Shown: positions 32,609 to 44,241, counted from the stretch's first letter. The stretch: 64,000 nucleotides of DNA from Plasmodium malariae (GCF_900090045.1 NC_041776.1:496001-560000), one strand, 5' to 3'. Notes: a model not told the origin generated them from the letters alone. Numbers and translations are program-made.

Positions 32609-34531
32609 ATGCGAAGTTACTACTTCACTCTAAATAGATTTCATCAGATAAAAAACATTACTATAAAATCATACAAATTAAGGAGCATTTTTATAGTTGA
32701 TAAAAACAAATTGAATAATTTTTTTTTTTTTATGAACAAAATGGAAGGAGAAAATGCAAATATGAACAATAACTTTATAGATGAAGTAAGTGATAAGAAG
32801 AAAGAAAAGAAGGCAAAAAAGCTAGCTGAAAAAGAAATGAAATTAGCAAAAAAAGCAGAAAGAGAAAATTTAAAAAATGAAGCGAACAAAATTTTAGAAT
32901 ACGTATGTGAGGATATTAATAAAGATACCTATGGGTACATCAATATTTCAAGGATTAAAGAAAATAGTGACAACATAAAATTGTATAATTTAGAAGAGAT
33001 ATACAATTTATTAGAAAAGAAGGATTGTATTTACGAAAGTGAGAAGTTGGAGGATGGTACAAATAACATAAATGGTAACGGCAATAGTGATTATAATGAT
33101 AGTACGGATAATTGTGATAAATTGGGAATGGACATGACGGACAGACAGATGAACAAGTTAGCATATGATGAATTAATGGGAAAAAAAATATGGACAAGGG
33201 GAAGGATTCATGATATTAGGAGCAAGGGTTCATTAGCATTTATTATTTTGAGATATAAATTTTACTCATTACAATGTATACTAGATATTAAACATAATAA
33301 TAATGATAAGAATATGATGAAATGGGTTAGTAACTTATCTTTAGAATCTATCGTAGACATATATGGGAAATTAATTAAGCCAGAAGTACCTATAGATAGT
33401 ACGAATATAAAATATGAAATTCATATAAATAAAATTTTTTGTATAAGTAGAACAACAAAAGAAATACCTTTTTTATTAAAAGATGCTAATATGAAAGAAA
33501 CATCTGAAGAGGGTACGATTAAAGTAAATCAAGATAACCGACTCAACAATAGATGTATTGATTTGCGTACATATGCAAATTTTAGTATTTTCGCACTTCA
33601 ATCACAAATTTGTAAAATTTTTAGAGATTTTTTATATCAACATAATTTTATAGAAATACATACTCCAAAATTATTAGGTGAAAGTAGTGAAGGTGGAGCT
33701 AATGCATTCCAGATAAATTATTTTAATCAAAAAGGCTTTTTAGCTCAATCACCACAATTATATAAACAGATGTGTATTAATTCAGGATTTGATCGAGTGT
33801 TTGAAATAGCCCCAGTTTTTAGAGCTGAAAATAGTAACACATACAGACACCTATGTGAATATGTATCTTTAGATATTGAAATGACCTATAAATATGATTA
33901 TATGGAAAATGTTTATTTCTATGATTCTTTATTTAAACATATTTTTAAGCATCTATCCAATTTAGAAAAAAATAAAATGTTTATAAAAATTATAAAAAAT
34001 CAATACCCAGGGGAAGATTTTAAATGGTTAGAAGTTACACCAATTTTTACTTATATAGAGGCAATAGAGATATTAATAAAACATAATAAATTAAATCTAA
34101 AAGAAGAAGAAATTTTAACCTATGATATGACAACAGATATGGAAAAGGAGCTAGGAAAAATTATTAAGGTTTCTCATAATACGGACTATTACATTATTGT
34201 TAATTTTCCTTCAGCATTAAGGCCTTTTTATACCATGTATAATGAAAGGGACCCCAAAATTTCAAACTCTTATGATTTTTTTATGAGGGGTGAGGAAATA
34301 TTATCAGGTTCTCAAAGAATTAGTGATGTTAAATTATTAATAAATAATATAAATCTATTCAAGTTAGATATCAACAAACTGAATTTTTATGTTGATTCCT
34401 TTGCGTATTCATCTTACCCACACTCGGGTTGTGGTATAGGACTAGAAAGAGTACTTATGCTTTTCCTTGGTCTAAACAATATCAGAAAAACTTCTCTTTT
34501 TCCAAGGGACCCCAAGAGATTAGTGCCGTAA
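32609..34531 (+). CDS. aspartyl-tRNA synthetase, cytosolic/archaeal type
   Basis: This class IIb synthetase attaches Asp to tRNA-Asp. The frame is 640 residues. A Lys-rich helix (KKEKKAKKLAEKEMKLAKKA, about 65-85) matches the RNA-binding extension of eukaryotic AspRS. The OB-fold anticodon domain lies at about 190-290 (KIWTRGRIHDIRSKG). The catalytic core has motif 1 near 330-350 (CKIFRDFLYQHNFIEI), the Asp-specific loop GESSEGGANAF, QSPQLYKQM, motif 2 (FEIAPVFRAENSNTYRHLCE) and motif 3 at the end (GIGLERVLMLFLG), closing FPRDPKRLVP. This is the eukaryotic/archaeal form, not the bacterial form expected in the apicoplast. Start choice is uncertain: ATG at 32609 gives a 41-residue basic and aromatic lead ending in a T-run-encoded FFFF, while ATG 32732 (MNKMEGE) follows directly. 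A T-run before a start is more typical of a 5' UTR. Confidence 0.92.
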   Translation: MRSYYFTLNRFHQIKNITIKSYKLRSIFIVDKNKLNNFFFFMNKMEGENANMNNNFIDEVSDKKKEKKAKKLAEKEMKLAKKAERENLKNEANKILEYVCEDINKDTYGYINISRIKENSDNIKLYNLEEIYNLLEKKDCIYESEKLEDGTNNINGNGNSDYNDSTDNCDKLGMDMTDRQMNKLAYDELMGKKIWTRGRIHDIRSKGSLAFIILRYKFYSLQCILDIKHNNNDKNMMKWVSNLSLESIVDIYGKLIKPEVPIDSTNIKYEIHINKIFCISRTTKEIPFLLKDANMKETSEEGTIKVNQDNRLNNRCIDLRTYANFSIFALQSQICKIFRDFLYQHNFIEIHTPKLLGESSEGGANAFQINYFNQKGFLAQSPQLYKQMCINSGFDRVFEIAPVFRAENSNTYRHLCEYVSLDIEMTYKYDYMENVYFYDSLFKHIFKHLSNLEKNKMFIKIIKNQYPGEDFKWLEVTPIFTYIEAIEILIKHNKLNLKEEEILTYDMTTDMEKELGKIIKVSHNTDYYIIVNFPSALRPFYTMYNERDPKISNSYDFFMRGEEILSGSQRISDVKLLINNINLFKLDINKLNFYVDSFAYSSYPHSGCGIGLERVLMLFLGLNNIRKTSLFPRDPKRLVP

Positions 34532-34799
34532 AATGGGAAAAAAGGGGGTTATAAATATATTTGACTTATTCATATATATGAGAAGAAAAAAAAAAAAAAA
34601 AAGCAAAAATGTACGTACGAAAAATTGGAAACATTATTGTGTAGTTCACAGCCATTCGGCATACGCTTAATTAAAGGGGAGAGTTTTCCTCATTTGTGCT
34701 AACTGCATAACGGTGTGCACCATATACAGAAAAAAATAAAATAAAATAAAATAGTAAACATGCATGACATTTTTTTTTAAAAAAGAGGCACACTTGTAT

Positions 34800-34833
<34 letters not shown>

Positions 34834-36045
34834 ATATAGAAAGATATATACATTTATATGTTTGTATACGCGAACAATGGCGACCACATTATTGCTACTT
34901 TCTTCCATGTGTGAACAGATTTTTTTATTACAGCATTTTCCATTTTGAAAGATTTAAAGTTATGTAAACATTCTTATGTAGCAAAATTTATTAATTTTTT
35001 TTATTTTTCTACCTATTTTATTAAAACATTTTTAAGGTTCCTTGTACTAAAAACTGTTCGAGGGGAAGCATTAAAAAATTTAAATAAGAAAATGTATTAT
35101 GTAAAATTTTTAAAAATTTTACAAGATTTTGCAAAATTCTCTACCAAGGGAGTTTTTCCTACATGATATTCCCCTTTTTCTATTTTTAACCAAACTGGAT
35201 ATACAAGCACATACTTATATATATATATATATATATAAGTATTGTACGTAATTGCATAAGCATATGGATCAATTTTTTTTTTTTTCTGAATAACAAGAAG
35301 GTACACACGAGTTCCTTGCTTCTCTCGATTATCCCGATCTACTTTTTGCATGTTTAAAATAAAAAAATAAATAACTTTCTCTTATTTTTACAATTACTAA
35401 TTTTGTCATGTAATGAAATTTCCATAAGCTTATAATTTTTTTAATTTTTTTTTTTTTTTTTTTTTTGTAAGTATATATAAAAACAAAAGAAAAAATTAAA
35501 AATTAATAATGAAACATAAAACGCACACAAAAAAAAAAGAAAAAGAAAAATATATTAACCCACTGTACGAGCAACATCGTACAGAAACCTTAACACGTAT
35601 CATTCTTTTCATTTTTCAAATGTGTCATATATTAAGACGTAATTTTTTAATATTTTTATTTTGATATAAATGTTTTCTTATTTTTCTCCTTTACATTTTT
35701 TTTATTTTCTAAATTGCTTTAATCCGTGTAAGTTTATATATAATTGCAATAATGAATATGTTTCAGCATATTTTTATTTTTTATTTTTAAGTTTTTGGAA
35801 GGAATATCTATAGTTAATTACTAACAATTTAGCTAATCAAAAATTTTTTTTTTTTTTTTTTTGTGAAATTAATTATTAACTACGCATAAAGAAAAGGGTA
35901 AAATAAAACTGGGAATAGTACAAGTTATATATCTATTCCATTAAGTAATATTTGAGGGTATGTAATACATTGTGAGGAGAGTATATACTCTCATTTTTGT
36001 TACCATTCAAAAATATAATGTTTAAAAGGGAAGCTGATTAATACC
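34532..36045. other. intergenic region between AspRS and the seipin-like gene
   Basis: No supported gene. It has (TA)n blocks (34797-34842, 35218-35237), T-runs (35445-35466, 35846-35863) and a 73-codon frame (34945-35166) of F/K/L-rich sequence with no recognised domain. If the P. falciparum chromosome 1/7 synteny break lies in this window, this gap or 37744-39666 is where it would fall (inference). Confidence 0.45.
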
Positions 36046-37743
36046 ATGGATAAACACAATCACAGGATTGACAGATTAGGTAGTGGGAGTGGTGAACATA
36101 TATGGGAAGAAGTAGGTGAAACAGAAGAGAAAGTAGATAAAGTGGTACGGGAAGAGGTTGTTGCAGGGGGAAATACATCAGATGAGGTAGTGAATGACCT
36201 AGTGGAGGAAGTAGTAAGTGAAGCAATGAACCAATCGGAAGACGAATCAATAGACGAAACGACACATGAAACGGAAGATGAAACATCAAATGAACCGGTA
36301 GGTGGACCGGTAGAAGAACATGTAGAAGAACAAGTAGACGAACCGGTAGAAGAACAGGTAGAACAAGTAGACAAATCGGCAGATGAACCTATAGACAAAG
36401 GTGTGGCTAATTCCAACCCAAACTGCAGAAACAGGGAGGACGAAACTCACTCTAGAAATATAAAACACTTTTGTAAATTAAAAAAAAAATACTTGTACCT
36501 TAAGAAAAGGGAATATGCATCATTTAGATATAAAAAAAAGAGGAAAAGAAAAAGGAAGGACAGTAAACATCTTTTGAATTCAATTTCAGAAGCATTAAGT
36601 CATATAATTAAATATATGAATAAAAAATACGTTAAAATGAAAAGACATTTTAAAAACACCTTTCCTAATTTAAATATTAAACGGTTCTTATATGTGTTGC
36701 TATTATATTTACTGATAAATGTAGCATTATTTCTTTTCTCCATATTTATGTATTTCTTTGTGTATTTTTATCTCATTCCACAGAATAAATATATTTATCC
36801 TATAGATTTTTCTTTAGCGAGAAATCCCATTGAAGATTATTTAAAGAGTAAAATTTATGATCATGACACAAATTATATGGGGGATAATTCCACTTGTCCT
36901 AGCATGAACAAATCGGAAGATTTGTATTTGAAACATTTACATTCTATTAAAAGTGAAATTTTAAATAGTATAAAAAGTAAAGGTACTTGTTGCTGCTCCG
37001 AAAAATGGAACAATATGTCATATGATAATATTTTTCCATTTCGATATAAAAGGGAAAGTTATAAAAATAATGAAAAATTACATCTTTTTGATGATGAAAT
37101 AGAGTATAAATATTTACAAAATAATATATTAATAGGTCAGGCAAATTTTCAAAACGTTTCAAATGAAGAAAAGTCAAACAAGAATGAAAGTTTTTATAAA
37201 TTTTTTATACCCCTTTCGAGAAAGCAAAAAAAAATAAGTACTCTTAATATAAAAAAAGGTTATAAAATTGACGTTGTTCTAAATTTTTCATATATGAATA
37301 ATGATTACAACGATAAATTTAGTTTCCTTCAACTAGAAACCGACATTTTTAGCAAAAATGATGATATTATTTTAAGAAAAGAAAAGATGCATATTAATAA
37401 TAAAAATTATGACTTTATAAATAAATTATATTTATTTCTTAATGCTCCTTTTTATTTTTTTAACGTACTTAATCGCAGAACTACTGAAATAAGTTTAGTG
37501 AATGATTATGAATATATGACAGATTTCCACAAAATTAAAATATATATATACCCACCAATACAAATTTATGAAGCTTATGTAGTTGTGCTAGTGTATTCTA
37601 ATTTCATTTATTATTATATATATAAATACCCTTTTCTCTTTTTTTATGTCTTTATTTTCACATTATCTTCCTTCTTAATTTTTGTAAATACAATCCTTTT
37701 CCTTCTAGTAGGATTATATTATTACCTCCTCAATAAAATATGA
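36046..37743 (+). CDS. seipin-like ER membrane protein
   Basis: A 565-residue protein with a highly acidic N-terminal tail (about 1-130; EEQVDEPVEEQ-type repeats at 36283-36380) and a Lys/Arg-rich stretch (145-185). The first membrane helix is at about 213-240 (YVLLLYLLINVALFLFSIFM). A lumenal-type beta domain follows (GYKIDVVLNFSYMNND ... FSFLQLETDIFS). Then comes a signature close to the seipin fold end: IYPPIQIYEAYVVVLVYS, which parallels RIQLYGAYLRIHAHF of human seipin. The last helix is at about 527-560 (FLFFYVFIFTLSSFLIFV). Two membrane spans around a lumenal domain is the seipin topology. Seipin forms ER rings that organise lipid-droplet formation. The acidic tail is extra. I infer the function from topology and the QIYEAY block; overall identity is low. 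Confidence 0.7.
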   Translation: MDKHNHRIDRLGSGSGEHIWEEVGETEEKVDKVVREEVVAGGNTSDEVVNDLVEEVVSEAMNQSEDESIDETTHETEDETSNEPVGGPVEEHVEEQVDEPVEEQVEQVDKSADEPIDKGVANSNPNCRNREDETHSRNIKHFCKLKKKYLYLKKREYASFRYKKKRKRKRKDSKHLLNSISEALSHIIKYMNKKYVKMKRHFKNTFPNLNIKRFLYVLLLYLLINVALFLFSIFMYFFVYFYLIPQNKYIYPIDFSLARNPIEDYLKSKIYDHDTNYMGDNSTCPSMNKSEDLYLKHLHSIKSEILNSIKSKGTCCCSEKWNNMSYDNIFPFRYKRESYKNNEKLHLFDDEIEYKYLQNNILIGQANFQNVSNEEKSNKNESFYKFFIPLSRKQKKISTLNIKKGYKIDVVLNFSYMNNDYNDKFSFLQLETDIFSKNDDIILRKEKMHINNKNYDFINKLYLFLNAPFYFFNVLNRRTTEISLVNDYEYMTDFHKIKIYIYPPIQIYEAYVVVLVYSNFIYYYIYKYPFLFFYVFIFTLSSFLIFVNTILFLLVGLYYYLLNKI

Positions 37744-39666
37744 AAAAAGGAAAAAGAAAAAGGAGAAAAGAAAAAAAAAAAAAAAATAGAAAGCACTCTT
37801 AATTTAATGTAGGGAAGAAAGAAGTATACGGGACTTTATACAATTTTTTGTTCACTTCCTCAAACGTTGGTGACGCAAAATTAATTCGAATCAAATATTG
37901 CGGAATAAACCCAATAAATAAATTTGAAGACACGGTAATTTTTCACTGCAAAAAGGGGAAAAAAGGAATTTTTGTTTTTCATTGTTCATTGTTCGTGAGT
38001 AAAATCGTATATATACATACACACACATACATAATAATATTTTATTTCTTTTGATATGGTAAAATATTCTTTATAGTACATTTTAAAATGATGAAAATGA
38101 TTTATATATGATAAAAACAATTTTTATATGATGAAATTGATTTTTATATGATGAAATTGATTTTTATATGATGAAATTGATTTTTATATCATAAAAACGA
38201 TTTTTATATGATGAAATTGATTTTTATATGATGAAATTGATTTTTATATGATGAAATGATTTTGAATGATTATTTTTTATTTTTTCATTTGAAAAAGGAG
38301 TATAAACAAAAAGAAACAATCCCAAAGGAAACTACTTTGTCTTAAATCGAACGTTTTAACTTCAAATTTTTTTTTTTATTTTTACCTCCTTTTACAAATT
38401 TGCTCGTTTTTTTAAGCCCAATTATAAATATTTTTTTGAGAATTTGTTTGAAAAGGATTTTATGCTTCACTCTGTTTTGTGCATATATAGTAATATATAT
38501 ATGTATATATATATATATGCACCATTTATATATGCATATCCTTTAAGAACTTGTATGGCTAAATGTAATCTGATTGTAAAATAGTTACCCGTAGGACATG
38601 TAATAATAATAATATTATATAGTTTTTTCTTTACTGCATTTAAAATTTTTGGTTGATAAAAATTAATACTTGCGAAAACGCAAAATTAATTCATAAAATA
38701 AATGAATAACTTAGGGGTAACCCACCTATTACTGTAGTGCAGCAGTAATTTATATGTATATACATATGTGTATATGCAGCGAACATACTTAAATTTTTCC
38801 TAACCGCTTTATTGAAGAAAATAGGGAGTTATTAGACATTATTTATATGCTGACTACCATATGAAAAAAGCATTTATTTCATTTGATGTCAATTTTTTTT
38901 TCTTTTACTTTTTAAAATTATTTTAAAGTTTAATTCGTTTCAAATATAACTTTGCGGTAAACGGGTTATATAAAATTACTTGTAAAAATTTTTAATTTAA
39001 AAATTTCGAAGAGTTAATTCTTTTTGGCTTTTTCCATTTAAAGGCATGTATGTGCATATGTACATACTTAATACGTGATGCATAATACATTTGTACATGC
39101 ACGTATATGGGTGCCTACAATAAATACATCGAACGTTTCCTTTTTAAGTTAATAACTCTTTTTTAAATAATTGTATCTAACGCTTGGTAGTTTAAGCATG
39201 CACGATTAATTGGAAACATTCTTGCATTTTTGATTCATGCTGGTGAATTCGATATTGCTCCTAGTGCTGTTGCTACTCCTACTGTTATTGATTTTTACTG
39301 TTATTTTTAATTTTTTTTTTTTGAATACCTTATTAATACATAATTTTTTAAGTTAACCACTTTGGTGTACTTTTTTTGTTACATTTTTTTTTCCGTCATT
39401 TTTATTTCGTCATTTTTTTTCCTTCATTTTTTTTTCCTTCATTTTTTTCCTCTTCTTTTCTCGACGAGTGTTTTTTTTATATACCCGAGATTGGTACAGC
39501 GTTTCCATTTTCTGTCTCGTTATTTTTCTCTTAGCTTGGCCAACTATTTATTTGACTGAGTGCCTGTCGTTTAACTGGTTCCCCAGTACTGACCTAGCTA
39601 CCTTCCCCCACCCTCACCACACAAACATACACACACACACTCTACATACGTATGTGTATGGCATAA
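37744..39666. other. intergenic region upstream of PMS1
   Basis: No supported gene. The first 300 bases are probably 3' UTR of the seipin-like gene (a 68-codon frame at 37848-38054 has no recognised domain). The region holds the 20-bp array 38101-38260, a small (TA)n (38495-38518), a possible hairpin (38728-38749), T-rich sequence (39360-39475) and a GC-richer last 150 bases, likely the PMS1 5' UTR. Confidence 0.45.
38101..38260. repeat. 20-bp tandem repeat, 8 copies
   Basis: Eight units of 20 bases, consensus TTTTTATATGATGAAATTGA, with two variants ending ATAAAAACAA/CGA. Seven units are exactly 20 bases; the last is one or two bases short. Each has a T5 tract about every two helical turns, so mild curvature is possible. 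Confidence 0.85.
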
Positions 39667-42600
39667 ATGAAGATTCATAACATTGGTGAAGAGTCGATCC
39701 ATAACATCTGCAGTAGCCAAGTTATATTTACGTTAAGTAGTGTCGTAAAAGAATTAGTGGAAAATTCGATAGATGCAGGTGCAAACGAAATAAAAATAAA
39801 ACTAGTAGAAAATGGAATAAAATTAATAGAGGTTAATGATAATGGGATAGGAATAAAAAGAGTAAATTTTGAAAATGTTTGTGCTAGACATGCTACATCG
39901 AAAATAAGTGAATTTAATGATATACAAAATTCTTTAAATACCTTAGGATTTAGAGGGGAAGCATTAAATTCATTATGTATGTTAAGTGATGTACATATTA
40001 CTACAAAAAACGATGACTGTAGTGATCATGGTTATTTATTAAAATTTGATAAACTAGGAAAATTATATCATGAGGAGCCAATAGCTAGATTAAGAGGTAC
40101 TACAGTTAGTTGTGAAAATATTTTTAAAAATATCCCAATAAGAAAAAAAGATTTCATAAAAAATATCAAAACTCAATTATCTGATTTATTACTTTTGATG
40201 CAACAATATGCTATAATTTATTATCATATAAAATTTGTTATTTATAATGTGGTTACTATTAAAGGGCATACAAAAAATATGAACTTGCTAATAACAAACG
40301 GAAATGAAAATATAAAAAAAAATTTCTATTCTATATATGGGAAAAAAAATATCGGGAATTTAATTGAACTAAATATTGATAATGAAGAATGGAAAATTAG
40401 AGGGTATATTAGTGATAACAATAGTGGAAGAAGAGATAAAGATTTACAGTTCTATTATATGAATAGTAGACCTGTACATATATTAAAAAATGTTAATAAA
40501 ATTATTAACACTATTTATAGAGAATTTAACAGTAGATTATATCCCATTATTATTTGTAATATTCTGGCTGATCCAAAAAATGTAGATGTTAATGTGACAC
40601 CTGATAAGAGGGAAATATTCTTTACTTTTGAAAACGAAATGTGTGAGCAAATTAAATTAGCGCTTGTTAAGTTACTTACTCCAAAAACCAGTAATCTAAT
40701 TGATACACAAATTGGTGATTATTTTTTAAAAGTTAACAATATCGCACCCGCCAAAAATAATTATGCAGTGAAAACGGAAAACCATCAAGTGCTTTTAGAA
40801 GGGCAATCAAATGGCAATGTTGTTGGTATGAGCAGTTGTGCAAGGGCGCAAAATGGGTTCTTAAAAGAGGAGGATGTGTGTATTGGTAATTCGTATAGTA
40901 ATGGCAGTGGGAGCGATTATGTTAACGGTGCTAACTACATCAGTGGTAACAATAAATATAGGTGTACTCACGAAGATGGAGCGTCGTACGAAAGAGACGA
41001 GGCTCATAGCGCACAGGTGAAAATACTCAATATGTGCGATGCGCATTGCACAAATGGTGAAGTGAAAAATGATAGAAATAACATAACCTTTTCCAATCCT
41101 GACTGTTCAGGTAATATGAACAAAGATATGCAGAAAAAAAAATATAAAGATTTGAGCTATCAACAGAATTGTGCTATAAGTGAATATGCTCCTACCACAG
41201 TTGTTAAAAGTGATCCAGATAATTATAAGGAATGCAGAAATGTATATTTTCCAACAGATAAGGAACAAAATGATTTTTATGATTCCTCAGGAATTAATGT
41301 AAAAAGTGAAAATGATAGCAGAGAAAATAATGTGTACTCCTATTCTTGTGCACAAATTGACCAAACCATTGTAAGTAGTGAAAACATACGTCAAGAAAAG
41401 GAACTGTCAAACAATGGCGAAGCGGACTACTGGAGCCAATCGAAACGGATCGAGCGGCCTAATATGCCCACACAAGGTAAAGCTAACAATTACAATTACA
41501 ACGTGGAAAATGTTCACAGCAACACAGACACATGCTCATATATAAAAGGTGGATATTATGACGACTCCAAGGTTTACGAGTACAAACTGGAAGGCGGTGA
41601 CAACAACGAGATGTACGAGTATAAACAGGAAGGTGGTGACAACGAGGGGGTATACGAATACAAACTGGAAGGCGGTGACAACGAGGGGGTGTACGAATAC
41701 AAACTGGAAGGCAATGACAATAAAGGGGTATACGAATACAAACTGGAAGATGGTAACGACGAAGGGGTATACGAACATAAACTGGATAGCGGCAAGAATG
41801 AGGGGGTGCATGAGCATAAACTGGATAGGGGAAAGAACGAGGGGGTGTACGAGTACAAATTAAAAAATGAAGAGGAAGAACAAAATAATAGAATAAATGA
41901 AAACGGTGAGGACTACTCCTTTGATGATTTAAAAGAGAATATAAGAAACAGCTGTATTAAGAACATTCCTATAGACATTAACATGTATATCAATAGGGAA
42001 AAAATGAAGAGGGGTTTTGACTATGATCAAATACATGTAATAAATTTAACAAATAGTGAAAAAATTAAGAATATTATTTTTCATAAAATGAAAGAGGAGG
42101 TAAAAGTAAATAATTATTTATGTTTAACAGATGACAAACAGGAAAATGAATATAAAGATTTATTTAATAGTAGTTTAAATCTAAGCGAAAGTAGTAGTAC
42201 CCGCAATAGTAGTGATATTAATGCCATAAATAACAGTAGTGAAGATATTAACTTTAACAATATTGATGAAAAACAGAAGGACTTATATTTTAAATCAAAT
42301 TTGTTCGATAAGTTAAAAATATGTGGACAATTTAACAAAGGATTTGTCATATCAAAAATTGATTTATTATATTTTAAAAATAGGAATAACCAAGAGGAGG
42401 AGGGAGAATTTAATAAAAATTATGATGGCACAGATTGTTATGAGGAAAAAAATGATAAGAGAAGTAACTATGCTTTATTTATAATAGATCAACATGCAGC
42501 TGATGAAAAATCAAACTTTGAAAAATATAATAAAGTATTCACAATGAAATCTCAAAAATTAATAAGTAAAATTGATTTGGAATTAAGTCCTGCACAAATA

Positions 42601-43428
42601 CATATTGTTGAGAAAAATTTTGAAATATTTTTACAAAATGGATTTGAAGTTGAAATAGTTGAAGAACCAATTCATAAAAAAAGAAAAGTAACAGATATTA
42701 CATCATACACGGAGGAAGAAACACTTATGGAGATAAAAGTGTATTTATTATCATTGCCTGTATTTAATGGGAAAATATTAGAAGTAGTGGATTTTATGTC
42801 CCTGTTGCATCATTTAACAGAATATCCCATAACGTATGATAAACATCATTTCGAATTATTCATCAAAAATAAGGATCAACCAAATAAAAAAACAGACACA
42901 TGGTTTAATTATAACTTCCCGAGACCACAAAAGGTTTGGAGGATCCTGGCATCCAAGTAGGCGCGAGCGCAGGAAAAATGAGCGCACCCAAATTTGTATT
43001 TGCATATCCAAATTTGTATTTATACACGTACAATTGCATCTATTCACCTACAATTGCATTTGCGCTCATCTTTTCTCTTATATTCACATTTAAATTTCCC
43101 CCCCCCCCCACATCGCAGGGCCTGTCGAAACGCAATTATGGTTGGTAAGACACTAAATATCACAGAGATGATAAAGATAAAAAAAAAGTTGAGTGTACTG
43201 AAAAATCCGTGGAACTGCCCCCATGGCAGACCTACGATAAAGTATGTCATAAATGACATTGATATAAAAAACTGTTATAAAAATTACTACTTAAAATTAT
43301 ACGACGAAATTACAAATTTAATAATAACGAAAAATTACGAAGCATACAAATATTTATTTCATAATCATATTTTTTTTTTAATTATGTCTACTAAGCCATT
43401 ATTGGGCCCAGTTTTAAAGTTTCATTAA
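39667..43428 (+). CDS. PMS1: DNA mismatch repair protein PMS1 (MutL homologue), two exons
   Basis: PMS1 pairs with MLH1 as MutL-alpha and nicks DNA during mismatch repair in the nucleus. Exon 1 is 39667-42956, exon 2 is 43119-43428, together 1199 residues. The donor is CCAA/GTAGGC and the acceptor ATCGCAG; joining gives ASKACRNAIMVGKTLN, the conserved ACR motif. N-terminal GHKL ATPase motifs: KELVENSIDAGA, EVNDNGIGI, TLGFRGEALNS. The endonuclease metal site DQHAADEKSNFE fits DQHA(X)2E(X)4E. Exon 2 supplies the zinc-site motif CPHGRP in NPWNCPHGRPTIKY. Without exon 2 the frame would stop at 42960 and lack the ACR and CPHGRP motifs, so the spliced form is preferred. The linker (about 360-850) is low-complexity and holds a 13-residue repeat array. 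After CPHGRP the tail runs about 70 residues, longer than in animal PMS2. Catalytic residues look intact. Confidence 0.93.
41575..41862 (+). repeat. coding minisatellite YEYKLEGGDNEGV in PMS1
   Basis: Seven to eight copies of a 39-base unit encode YEYKLEGGDNEGV with variants (KQEGGDN, HKLDSGKNEGV). It lies in the linker between the ATPase and endonuclease domains. The neighbouring copies at 41640-41700 are almost identical at the DNA level. Confidence 0.9.
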
Positions 43429-44241
43429 TTTATGTACGTCCTTTTTTGAAGCAAAAGGGAGCAAAAAGAAAAAAAATAATAAATAAAAGCACAAACGTAA
43501 AAAGGAACATAAACAGTTAAAAAAATAAAAGCACAAATAGTAATAGTAACAGCAACTGAAACAGTAACACTACACAAAAATATCGTTCAGCGGTGTACCT
43601 ATTTAAAACTGCATATAAAATACTTGACATATTTTATTCCATTTCCCGTAATTTACTCCATCTTTCATAATTTATTACGAAGTACATCTATTTTTTCCCG
43701 ACTTGTGCAGGCATTTATTTTGTTTACAATTCCATGCATATGATTAATTACGTTTATAAGTACACTGCTATTTACTAATCACTTTGTGTAAAATAATTAA
43801 TTTTTAATTTTATTGATAAATATTCAATGACTATGCAAATATTTTAGCTTCTTTAAATTAATATATACTTTTTTAATAAATTTTAATACTCCTCAAAAGG
43901 GGAAGCATATAATAATTTTTTTTTTTTTTTTTTTTAAGACTTATCTATATTGGCTCTACTACTAAAAAACCTAAATGGAGAGAATTAAAAAACAAAAAAA
44001 ATTAGATATATATTATATATATATATATATATATACCACACACACACACATAAACATATACTCGTACACATATATAAATGTATAACTAAAAATTAAAAGG
44101 AAGGAGAAAAGGATTAGCTATTTTAGTTATGATATTTATTGTTATGAAATGAAAGGGAAAGCATAAAATACTCACGTAAGCGCATATGCACAAATATATA
44201 AGTTCAAAGGTTCATGTCCTTTTCTCCCCTCTTCGTTCCAT
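43429..44241. terminator. convergent 3' region shared by PMS1 and the giant gene
   Basis: An 813-base gap between the ends of two convergent genes, so it should contain both 3' UTRs and polyadenylation signals (inference). It is AT-rich with a T17 run (43919-43935), a (TA)n (44012-44034) followed by a (CA)n (44037-44050). No gene is seen. Confidence 0.4.
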
